Assembly (NCBI GenBank): GCA_004299095.1
Contig: SCQQ01000005.1
Span: forward strand, 37,384-101,383
Length of the DNA: 64,000 nt
Direction: 5' to 3'
DNA from: Burkholderiaceae bacterium
Lineage (GTDB): Bacteria; Pseudomonadota; Gammaproteobacteria; Burkholderiales; Burkholderiaceae_C
Part shown: positions 30,956 to 38,242 of the stretch, piece after piece
Position numbering within the stretch: position 1 is the stretch's first letter
Layout of the letters: each line of letters opens with the position of its first letter
Notes under the pieces: model-generated
Seen by the model: the letters and a program-made list of their open reading frames with translations, nothing else
Told to the model about the DNA's origin: nothing
Database searches by the model: none
Translations under genes and position numbers: made by a program

Positions 30956-32472
30956 CGCCGACCAAGATGAAGATCGCAGTCGTGGGTAGCGGCATCACAG
31001 GGCTCGCGGCTGCCTTGCACCTCAAGCGGGAAGCAGAGCGGCACGGAATAGCCGTTGATTTCACCCTCCTCGAAGCGGGAGCGCGGCTCGGCGGCAAGAT
31101 CGGGACGGTGCGGGGCGAAGGCTTCCTGATCGAGACGGGGCCCGACTCGTTCGCCGCGCGCAGCAAAGATATGCTGAGCCTCCTGCAAAGCGTCGGCCTC
31201 GGCGCGGAGCTCGTGCGCAGCCCTGCTGCGCCGACCTACGTCTATACGGGCCGCAAACTCCATGCGATTCCGGCCGGAATGATGATGGGCGTGCCCACGA
31301 GGATCGCGCCGCTGCTTGCGACGCCGCTCCTCTCGGGCGCGGGCAAGTTCGAGGCGCTCGTGGACCTGATTTCCCGCTACCCGGAAAGATACAGCGCAGA
31401 CGAGTCCGTCGCTTGCTTTCTCGGACGCCGCTTCGGCGCCGAATTCGTCGAACGCGTTGCGGCGCCACTGCTGGAAGCGATCCACGCCGACACTGTGGAA
31501 CAGCTGAGCGCCAAAGCCGCTCTGCCCGGCTTCGAGATGCTCGCGGGCTGCCGCGGCAGCCTGATCCGCGCGCTCGCGCGCGCTCCGTCCACGGCACGGC
31601 CTGCAACGGGCAAACGCACCAGGCACCAGATCGATTCCGGCCCGCTCGCAACCGTCGGGGGTGGGTTGGAAGCAATCGTCGCTGCGATCGAGCGCGAGCT
31701 GCCGCGTGAGGCGCTGCGCCTGAGCACGGAAGTGGCGGCGGTCGAGCCCGCAAGCGCTGGCTATGTTCTGCACCTGCGCGGCGGCGGCGCCATCGCAGCC
31801 GATGCGATCATCCTGGCTGTCCCCGCCGCTGCAGCCGGGACCGTGCTCGGAATGCCGCACGAATTCCTGGCGCTCACCCCGCGCGAGCCCGCGACCGTGG
31901 CCAATGTCGCGCTCGCCTATCGCCGCGAGGCGCTGCCATCTGGCTTGCGCGGTACCGGCCTCGTGGTCGCCGCGGGCGCGCGCTGCGCGATCTCGGCCGC
32001 GAGCTTCGTGCATGTCAAGTGGCCACACGCGGTACCCGCAGGTCACGCGCTCCTGCGCTGCCACGTCGATTTCGCCCGGGCGGCGCAATTCGCCGCGGTC
32101 GACGACGCACGCCTCGCGGCGCTCGTGCGGCGCGATCTCGATCGCATCCTCGGCATCAAGGCCAATCCCGAATTCGAACTCGTGACGCGCTGGGTACACG
32201 CCATGCCGCGCTATGCGGTGGGCCATTTCGGGCGGCTCGCAGCGCTCAAGGCACGCGTGGCCGAGCGCTTCCCGGGTGTCTTCATCGCGGGCGCGTCGTA
32301 CGGCGGAGCGGGGCTTGCCAGCTGCGTGACGCAAGGCACCGAGGCCGCTGCCGCCGCTTTCGCGCACGCGCGCTTGGCCCTGCCGCACGCGGCTGTTGCG
32401 CCAGCGCACATCGAAAGCGATGCGACACCCGCGTTTCTTGCTGCCCATGCAAAGGAGACTGAGCCATGCTGA
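30952..32472 (+). CDS. cgoX: Coproporphyrinogen III oxidase, oxygen-dependent, HemY/CgoX type
   Basis: A protein of 506 residues. It has an N-terminal FAD-binding motif (VVGSGITGLAAALHLKRE), the family strings LEAGARLGGKIGTV, ETGPDSFAAR and MPAGMMMGVPT-like region (IPAGMMMGVPTRIAP), and the C-terminal FAD-closing GASYGGAGLASCVTQG. Layout matches B. subtilis HemY, now called CgoX, which oxidises coproporphyrinogen III to coproporphyrin III with oxygen. The related eukaryotic-type protoporphyrinogen oxidase is the alternative. The last 30 residues extend past the usual end. It overlaps cpfC by four bases and the DinB-like gene by seven. Confidence 0.88.
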   Translation: MTPTKMKIAVVGSGITGLAAALHLKREAERHGIAVDFTLLEAGARLGGKIGTVRGEGFLIETGPDSFAARSKDMLSLLQSVGLGAELVRSPAAPTYVYTGRKLHAIPAGMMMGVPTRIAPLLATPLLSGAGKFEALVDLISRYPERYSADESVACFLGRRFGAEFVERVAAPLLEAIHADTVEQLSAKAALPGFEMLAGCRGSLIRALARAPSTARPATGKRTRHQIDSGPLATVGGGLEAIVAAIERELPREALRLSTEVAAVEPASAGYVLHLRGGGAIAADAIILAVPAAAAGTVLGMPHEFLALTPREPATVANVALAYRREALPSGLRGTGLVVAAGARCAISAASFVHVKWPHAVPAGHALLRCHVDFARAAQFAAVDDARLAALVRRDLDRILGIKANPEFELVTRWVHAMPRYAVGHFGRLAALKARVAERFPGVFIAGASYGGAGLASCVTQGTEAAAAAFAHARLALPHAAVAPAHIESDATPAFLAAHAKETEPC

Positions 32473-32972
32473 TTACCAAACTCGGAAGCGTGCGACGCGA
32501 GCTGCTCGAAGTCATCGCGCCGCTCACCGATGACGCGCTGCAGCACCTGCCGGAAGCCGGCGGCCCGAGCATTGCGCAAATCCTGCAGCATTTGGCCGAA
32601 ACCGAACGGAGCGTGGCCCAGCTCATCCTGGGTGCGGTCAAGGGAGCGAGCGAGCGTGCAGCGGAGTACGACCTCGCGCAGATGCGTGCGGCGATCCCGA
32701 CGCTTGCGCTGGAGACCGAAGCCTGGGGTGTACCCGTTACGCCTGATACGCCCGCGCTGACCAAAGCCGGCCTGATCCGCGCATTGGAAGAGTCGCGCTT
32801 TCGCTACCTGCAACGGGTTTTCAACGAAACGCATGAAGCAACGCTCTTGCAGAAATCCACGGTGCATCCGGTCTTCGGCCTGATCAGCCTGAAGAACCTG
32901 GTGGATTTTGTCTGGCTGCACGAGCAGTACCACGTCGAGCAGATCAGGGCGCTGCAATGGACGGCCGCATGA
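32466..32972 (+). CDS. DinB-like four-helix protein
   Basis: A protein of 168 residues with a DinB/YfiT-like fold. The metal triad is visible as one His in ILQHLAETERS and two in VWLHEQYHVEQIRAL. Relatives include bacillithiol and mycothiol transferases and uncharacterised metal-binding hydrolases/isomerases. It overlaps cgoX and lies 61 bases before chdC, inside the haem gene set, so a role in haem or thiol handling is possible but unproven. Confidence 0.82.
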   Translation: MLITKLGSVRRELLEVIAPLTDDALQHLPEAGGPSIAQILQHLAETERSVAQLILGAVKGASERAAEYDLAQMRAAIPTLALETEAWGVPVTPDTPALTKAGLIRALEESRFRYLQRVFNETHEATLLQKSTVHPVFGLISLKNLVDFVWLHEQYHVEQIRALQWTAA

Positions 32973-33033
32973 GCCGGGCGGCGCTTCATCCATCGGTTGG
33001 CAACTGGCACTGAATCCAGAGGATAGGAAACCC

Positions 33034-33699
33034 ATGCAAGAACAATTCACGTCGCAGCTCGCGCTCAAGTTCACGCCGTCCTGGTTCGGGCTGGAGAAGG
33101 CCGCCCGCGAGGCCATCGCCAACGAAGTCGCGGCGATCTTCGAGCACCACACCGCGGTCAGCGTGCGCGGCACTTACGTGGTGCAAGGCTTCCAGGGCCA
33201 CACCGACCTGCTCTTCTGGACGTTCGCCGACGACGCCGCGCCGCTGCAGGACTTGCAGCTGGAACTGCGGCGCTCGGCCCTTGGCGCCCATGCCGAGACG
33301 CCGCACGCGTTCATGGGCGTGACCAAGCCGTTCGAGTTTTCCGAGCACCCGACCTCGTTCGCGGTCGGCATGACGCCGCGCAAGTACCTGTGCTTCTACC
33401 CCTTCATCCGCACGCCCGAGTACTACCTGCTGCCGGCTTGGGAGCGCAAGGCCCTCATTGGCGACCACGGCGCGATCGGCCACGAGTTCGTGCCCGACAT
33501 CCTCACCAATGGCGTCTACGGTTTCGGGCTCGGCGACTACGAGTGGCTGCTCACGTTCGAAACCGACAGCCTGAGCCGCCTCGTCGATTGCGTGCGGAAG
33601 CTCAGGACTTCCAAGTCGCGCCTCTACATGCAGGATGAGCACCCGTTCATCGTCGGCCGCTACTTCGCGCTGCGCGACGCGCTGCTGCAGTACGTGTGA
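33034..33699 (+). CDS. chdC: Coproheme decarboxylase (HemQ/ChdC), chlorite-dismutase family
   Basis: A protein of 221 residues. Characteristic strings are YVVQGFQGHTDLLFWTFADDA, KYLCFYPFIRTPEYYLLPAWERK with the catalytic Tyr at 122, GDHGAIGHEF with the proximal haem His at 145, and DYEWLLTFETDSL. ChdC converts coproheme to haem b by two decarboxylations. The Lys found four residues after the Tyr in Firmicutes enzymes is Arg126 here. Functional chlorite dismutases carry a distal Arg in a different string, so chlorite degradation is unlikely. AGGAAACCC precedes the ATG at 33034; an upstream extension in frame has no homology. Confidence 0.88.
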   Translation: MQEQFTSQLALKFTPSWFGLEKAAREAIANEVAAIFEHHTAVSVRGTYVVQGFQGHTDLLFWTFADDAAPLQDLQLELRRSALGAHAETPHAFMGVTKPFEFSEHPTSFAVGMTPRKYLCFYPFIRTPEYYLLPAWERKALIGDHGAIGHEFVPDILTNGVYGFGLGDYEWLLTFETDSLSRLVDCVRKLRTSKSRLYMQDEHPFIVGRYFALRDALLQYV

Positions 33700-33709
33700 C
33701 GGAGGTGCC

Positions 33710-34951
33710 ATGATCCGGCTCGCTTACAGCACCTTCGGCCTCACCCGGCTGCCGTTCCTGGACGCGATCGACGCGGTGGCACGAGCCGGCTACGAAGGCA
33801 TCGAGATTTCGTTCCACCGCGACCAGTTCAACCCGTTCAACCTGAGCGCAGACGACCTCGATGCCGTCGACCGCAAGCTGAAGGAGACCGGTCTGGTGCC
33901 GGCGTGTGTGGCAACGGCCGCCCATTTCTTCACGCCGCAGCGGCCGCACGAGCCTTCGCTCAGCGCGCTCGACCTGGCCGGGCGCAAGCAACGCATCGAC
34001 CTGATCCGGCGCGGCGTGCGCGTCGCGCGCCGGCTCGGCTCGAGACTCGTCACGTTTGGCAGCGGCTTTCTGCGGCCGGAGCATCTGGCAAACCCAGGCG
34101 CCGATCCGCTGGAACTGCTTACCGATTCCATTCATGAATGTCTGCGCGAAATCCACGCGGACGAAGACATCACCCTGCTGATCGAGCCGGAGCCCGGCAT
34201 GCTCATCGAGACGCTGGATCAAGGCGTGGCGCTTGTCGACGCCGTGGGATCGAGCCGGTTTGCGCTGCACGTCGATCTGTGCCATGCCTACTGCTCGGAC
34301 AGAGACTATCTTGCCGCGCTCGGCCGGGCAGCGCCACGCACCCGCTACCTGCACGTATCGGACGCGCGCGCTGGCTGGAACCTGAAGATCGTCGCGGATG
34401 CCAGGCACCTGGCATTCGATCTGGATTTCGCGAGCACGCTGGTTTACTTTCCCGATACCGCCGACTTCCTGCTGGTCGATCGCGAGTACCCGTTCTATTT
34501 TTGCGATGAGACCCCGACTGCGGCGCGGCGCGCGCGCATCGAAGCGCTGCTCGCCGCCGCAGGCATCGCCAAGGCATGGCGGCCGATTGACTACTCCGGC
34601 CTCTATGCGGGCGCATCGCGGCTGGACGACGAGATTTTTACCTACCTGATTTCGGTACCGGGCTTGTCGTTCGACGTGCTCGGACGTGCTCGGCCCATCG
34701 TCGCCTTCCTGCGCGGCGCGACCGGCGACGCGCTCGTGAGCCGAATGGTCGCGAACACCTTGACCGGAATCGTGCACTTCCATGACATCCCGGGCAGCGG
34801 CACGCTCGACCTCCCGGCGAGTTTCAAGGCACTCAACGACGGCGGCTTCAATGGCTTTGGCACGGTCGAGCTGTACCACCATGTCGATTCATGGAAGCAA
34901 GCGCTCGATGCAAGCTACCGGCATCTGGCTGCCATCCCGCAGGAGGCGTGA
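33710..34951 (+). CDS. Sugar-phosphate isomerase/epimerase-like TIM-barrel protein
   Basis: A protein of 413 residues, starting 10 bases after chdC with GGAGG before the ATG. The first 280 residues follow the xylose-isomerase-like/AP-endonuclease-2 barrel: AIDAVARAGYEGIEISF, LIEPEPGM with the metal Glu, LHVDLCHAYC, and RYLHVSDARAG with a metal His. A C-terminal part of about 110 residues (from about WRPIDYSGLYAG) adds a second region ending GFGTVELYHHVDSWKQALD. It has the general look of enzymes acting on sugars or cyclitols; EboE of ebo clusters is also a TIM barrel but its sequence is not obviously the same. The reaction is unknown. Confidence 0.78.
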   Translation: MIRLAYSTFGLTRLPFLDAIDAVARAGYEGIEISFHRDQFNPFNLSADDLDAVDRKLKETGLVPACVATAAHFFTPQRPHEPSLSALDLAGRKQRIDLIRRGVRVARRLGSRLVTFGSGFLRPEHLANPGADPLELLTDSIHECLREIHADEDITLLIEPEPGMLIETLDQGVALVDAVGSSRFALHVDLCHAYCSDRDYLAALGRAAPRTRYLHVSDARAGWNLKIVADARHLAFDLDFASTLVYFPDTADFLLVDREYPFYFCDETPTAARRARIEALLAAAGIAKAWRPIDYSGLYAGASRLDDEIFTYLISVPGLSFDVLGRARPIVAFLRGATGDALVSRMVANTLTGIVHFHDIPGSGTLDLPASFKALNDGGFNGFGTVELYHHVDSWKQALDASYRHLAAIPQEA

Positions 34952-35452
34952 ATGAGCGCGAAGCCCGTTGCCAGCGACTTGGAGGGGCTGGGCTGGAACC
35001 CGGCCATGGTGGGCGAGCTTGACCACCGCGTGCTCAAGGCGCCGAGCATCAAATTGCGTGGCGCGCGTACCGGCGCCGCGGGCGACATCGTCTACTGCGT
35101 CGACTTGCGCCTGCGCCGCCCCAACGCCGACGAATACCTGACGATCAGCGAAGCGCATTCCCTGGAGCACTTCCTGCTCGAAGGCTTCCGGCGCCTGCTG
35201 CCGCAAAGCTTCGTCGGCCTCGGCGTCATGGGCTGCCAGACCGGTTTTTATCTGACGCTGCTGGGGGAAGGCCGGCGGCAAGTGATCGAAGACGCGCTGG
35301 ACGCGGTGCTGCACGGCGTGCTCGCCGCGAGCGCAGTCCCTTACGCGAACGCCACGCAGTGCGGGCACTGGCGCAACCATGACCTCGCCGGAGCCCAGGC
35401 GGTGGCACGTGAGGTGCTGGCGCAACGGACACAGTGGCGGAACGTTGCATGA
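34952..35452 (+). CDS. LuxS-family S-ribosylhomocysteine lyase-like enzyme
   Basis: A protein of 166 residues with all LuxS metal/catalytic elements: DLRLRRPNAD, HSLEH (His69, Glu72, His73), MGCQTGFYL (Cys95) and QCGHWRNHDL (Cys137). LuxS cleaves S-ribosylhomocysteine to homocysteine and DPD, the autoinducer-2 precursor. Sequence around the sites differs from common LuxS (GCRTGFYL, CGNYRDHDL), so it may be a divergent paralogue with a changed substrate. The ATG directly follows the previous stop, with CAGGAGG upstream, and its stop shares ATGA with the cyclase gene. Such context is not that of a methyl-cycle luxS. Confidence 0.85.
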   Translation: MSAKPVASDLEGLGWNPAMVGELDHRVLKAPSIKLRGARTGAAGDIVYCVDLRLRRPNADEYLTISEAHSLEHFLLEGFRRLLPQSFVGLGVMGCQTGFYLTLLGEGRRQVIEDALDAVLHGVLAASAVPYANATQCGHWRNHDLAGAQAVAREVLAQRTQWRNVA

Positions 35453-36609
35453 GCGCGCTGCCCCTTGCCCATGCGCCCGGCCAATGGCGGGTTGCCGCCA
35501 CGCGCCGCATCGAGTACGAGCTGCGCAAGGCGGATGACGTGTTCGATCCGCAAAACGACGCGCTGCTTGCGGGCGGACGATCCCGTGGCAGCCGCCGCTT
35601 CGTCGTGATCGATGACCAGGTGCATCGGCTTCACGGCGCGCGCGTCGCGGCGTATTTCCAGTCCCGCGGCGTGCAGGCGCGGATCCTTGCCTTGCCGGGT
35701 GGCGAAGAACACAAGGACGAGGCCGCATGGCGCCGGGTGCTGCAGGCGCTCGACGCTTTCCCCATCCACCGCCGCGACGAGCCCGTGATCGCAATCGGCG
35801 GCGGCGTGCTCACGGACGTGGTGGGCTTTGCGGCGTCGTGCTATCGCCGCGGCCTGCCTCACATCAAGGTGCCGACGACGCTGATGGGCTACGTCGACGC
35901 CGCGGTCGGCATCAAGACCGGCATCAACTTCAACGGCCACAAGAACCGGCTCGGCAGTTTCGAGCCGCCGCGCCGGGTGCTGCTCGACCGGCGGCTGCTC
36001 GCGACACTTGCGCCGCGGCACTTGCGCAACGGCGTGTGCGAAATCGTCAAGCTCGCGGTGATTTGCGACGCCGGACTGTTCGACCTGCTCGAGCGCAGCG
36101 GCGCCGATGCGCTCGCGTCGGCATTCCAGGCCGGCGCGAGCGCGGCCATCCTCGACCGCGCGGTCGGCGGCATGCTGCGCGAGCTCGCACCCAACCTGTA
36201 CGAAGACGATCTCGCGCGTGCCGTGGATTTCGGCCACACCTTCAGCTACGGGCTGGAGATGCGCCACGCAGCCACGTTGCTGCACGGTGAGGCCGTCCTG
36301 CTCGATGTACTCGCCTCCACCGTGATCGCCGAGCGGCGCGGACTGCTGGCCGAGGCCGACGGCGAGCGCGTGCTGGCGCTCGTCGCACGGCTGGGCCTGC
36401 AACCCGAGCCTCGCCTGCTCGAGCCCGCGCACATGTGGCAGGCGCTGCTCGACCGGATCGAACATCGCAACGGGCATCAGCATGTGCCGCTGCCGACCGC
36501 GATCGGCGCATGCGCTTTTGCCGATGACGTCGTGTTTCCCGAAATCGAGGCGGCCGTTGCCGCTCTCACCGAACGGATGACCGGACATGAGCCCATCGCC
36601 CAATGTTGA
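35449..36609 (+). CDS. C7 sugar-phosphate cyclase (2-epi-5-epi-valiolone / DDG synthase group, DHQ-synthase fold)
   Basis: A protein of 386 residues. It has the NAD-binding IAIGGGVLTDVVGFAA, the diagnostic VDAAVGIKTGINFNGHKNRLG string of sedoheptulose-7-phosphate cyclases, and zinc ligands Glu198 (NGVCEIVKLA), His263 (FGHTFSYGLE) and His279 (LLHGEAVLLD). Ordinary AroB lacks the GIKTGINFNGHKNRLG segment. Expected product is a C7 cyclitol such as 2-epi-5-epi-valiolone, valiolone epimer or desmethyl-4-deoxygadusol. EboD proteins of ebo clusters belong to the same fold. It is translationally coupled to luxS and overlaps the methyltransferase gene by 23 bases. Confidence 0.87.
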   Translation: MSALPLAHAPGQWRVAATRRIEYELRKADDVFDPQNDALLAGGRSRGSRRFVVIDDQVHRLHGARVAAYFQSRGVQARILALPGGEEHKDEAAWRRVLQALDAFPIHRRDEPVIAIGGGVLTDVVGFAASCYRRGLPHIKVPTTLMGYVDAAVGIKTGINFNGHKNRLGSFEPPRRVLLDRRLLATLAPRHLRNGVCEIVKLAVICDAGLFDLLERSGADALASAFQAGASAAILDRAVGGMLRELAPNLYEDDLARAVDFGHTFSYGLEMRHAATLLHGEAVLLDVLASTVIAERRGLLAEADGERVLALVARLGLQPEPRLLEPAHMWQALLDRIEHRNGHQHVPLPTAIGACAFADDVVFPEIEAAVAALTERMTGHEPIAQC

Positions 36610-37297
36610 CGCGGCGGAAATCGACCACTTCAACCGCCTGGCCGAGCTCTGGTGGAATCCGCAGGGCAAGATGGGCCAGCTGCACGCGATCAACGCGCTG
36701 CGCCTGGCTTTCATCGTCGACCGCTTCCCGCGGGGGAATCCGCGTGTGGCGGACGTGGGCTGCGGCGGCGGCATCCTCAGCGAAGCGCTGGCCCGGGCCG
36801 GCGCCAAGGTGACCGGCATCGACCTGTCGGAGCGGTCGCTGCGGATCGCGCGCGACCACGCGAACGCGGGCGCGCTCGAGATCGACTACCGGCTCATGGG
36901 CGCCGATGCGCTCGCAGCCGTTGCCGCCGGGCAGTACGACCTCGTCACCTGCATGGAAATGCTCGAGCACGTTCCGCATCCGGACGAGGTCATCGCGCAC
37001 TGCGCCACGCTGCTGAAACCGGGCGGCGTCGCGGTCTTCTCCACCATCAACCGGACATTCAAGGCGTTTGCGTTCGCCATCGTCGCGGGCGAGTACATCC
37101 TCGGCCTGCTGCCGCGCGGCACGCACAGCTATGCAAAGCTCGTGAGGCCCGTGGAAATGTACGCCTGGGCCGCTGCCGCTCGGCTCGATTTCGATGCCGT
37201 GGCAAGCCTCATGTACAACCCGCTCTCGCGCCGCTTCCGGGTGGCAGCAGGCCGCGAGGACGTCAACTACATGGCGGCCTTCCGCAAACAGGCATGA
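36587..37297 (+). CDS. UbiG-like SAM-dependent O-methyltransferase
   Basis: A protein of 236 residues that resembles UbiG: EIDHFNRLAELWWNPQGKMGQLHAINALR, SAM motif I VADVGCGGGILSEALARAGA, acidic post-I GIDLSERSL, CMEMLEHVPHP and FSTINRTFKAFAFAIVAGEYILG. UbiG makes both O-methylations in ubiquinone synthesis. Within this operon it could serve quinone synthesis or methylate a cyclitol-derived product; a second ubiG elsewhere would support the latter. It overlaps the cyclase by 23 bases. Confidence 0.88.
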   Translation: MSPSPNVDAAEIDHFNRLAELWWNPQGKMGQLHAINALRLAFIVDRFPRGNPRVADVGCGGGILSEALARAGAKVTGIDLSERSLRIARDHANAGALEIDYRLMGADALAAVAAGQYDLVTCMEMLEHVPHPDEVIAHCATLLKPGGVAVFSTINRTFKAFAFAIVAGEYILGLLPRGTHSYAKLVRPVEMYAWAAAARLDFDAVASLMYNPLSRRFRVAAGREDVNYMAAFRKQA

Positions 37298-37310
37298 GGG
37301 AGGGCAGCCC

Positions 37311-38207
37311 ATGCTGAAGCGCTTTCTGGCCCTGTCGCGTTCGACCCACGGCGTGCTCGACATCGCCATGCCGGGCTTCGTCGCGCTGCTCTGGCTTGGC
37401 CGCTTCCCGGCCTGGCCGGTGCTGGCCGTGTGCCTGGCTGCCGCCGTGGCGGGCTACACGGCGATCTACGCGCTCAACGACATCGTCGGCTTCAAGGATG
37501 ACCGGGAGAAAGTTGCCGGCGGCGTGAAACCGGGCTACGCCGTCGAAGCCTCGGCGCTGCGCTACCCGATTGCGCAAAACCTCGTGAGCATGAAGGGGGC
37601 GCTCGCCTGGTTCACGCTCTGGTTTGCACTGGCCGTCGGCTGCATCTGGTGGCTCAACCCGCGCATCCTTGTGATCCTCATCGTCGCCGCCGCGCTCGAG
37701 GTGGTTTACGTCAAGCTCTTCAAGGTCACCTGGTGGCGCACGCTGGTGAGCGGGCTCGTGAAGTCCGCGGGGCCGGTTGCCGCGGTGTTTGCGGTGATCG
37801 AGCACCCCTCCTGGTCGTGGCTCGCGCTCATGGTGGCCTGGCTCGTCGCGTGGGAGATCGGCGGACAGAACATCCTGGCCGACTGGAACGATATCGAGGA
37901 AGACCGGCGCGTCGGCGCGCGCACGATCCCGCTCGCGCTCGGCTTGCCTGTCGCCGGGTGGCTTGTGCTCGCCTTGTTGGTCGTCACCACCCTCCTCAGT
38001 CTGACGCTGCCCCTCATGTCGCCGCTCGTTCTCGATTGGCGGTACCTCCTGTGCGCGGCGGTTGCGGGTGGCGTATTGCTCATTGCCCCTGCGGTGCGGC
38101 TGGTACGCACTCTCGACGGCCGCCACGCGGCGGGGCTCTTCGACCTCTCGAGCCTTTATCCGCTTGCAATGCTCGCAATTGCCGTCGGATTCGTCCTGAC
38201 GAGCTGA
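37311..38207 (+). CDS. UbiA-family membrane prenyltransferase
   Basis: A protein of 298 residues with about eight helices. The first Asp-rich motif is ALNDIVGFKDDREK, with the N-D-x2-G-x3-D form (NDxxxxxD), and the second is LADWNDIEEDRRVGARTIP. UbiA proteins transfer a prenyl chain to an aromatic or sugar acceptor in the membrane. EboC of ebo clusters is also UbiA-like. GGGAGGGCAGCCC precedes the ATG at 37311. It follows the UbiG-like gene by 13 bases, so prenylation and methylation genes are adjacent. Confidence 0.87.
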   Translation: MLKRFLALSRSTHGVLDIAMPGFVALLWLGRFPAWPVLAVCLAAAVAGYTAIYALNDIVGFKDDREKVAGGVKPGYAVEASALRYPIAQNLVSMKGALAWFTLWFALAVGCIWWLNPRILVILIVAAALEVVYVKLFKVTWWRTLVSGLVKSAGPVAAVFAVIEHPSWSWLALMVAWLVAWEIGGQNILADWNDIEEDRRVGARTIPLALGLPVAGWLVLALLVVTTLLSLTLPLMSPLVLDWRYLLCAAVAGGVLLIAPAVRLVRTLDGRHAAGLFDLSSLYPLAMLAIAVGFVLTS

Positions 38208-38242
38208 GCCGGCCGGCAAATCGAGGTGACTGATTCATCGCC

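Noticed and set aside
33034..33699. Reading the chlorite-dismutase-family gene as a real chlorite dismutase
   Set aside because: Position between cpfC/cgoX genes and the Tyr/His pattern fit coproheme decarboxylase; no perchlorate or chlorite genes are nearby.
35449..36609. Calling the cyclase gene aroB
   Set aside because: The GIKTGINFNGHKNRLG segment belongs to the sedoheptulose-7-phosphate cyclase group, and no shikimate genes adjoin.
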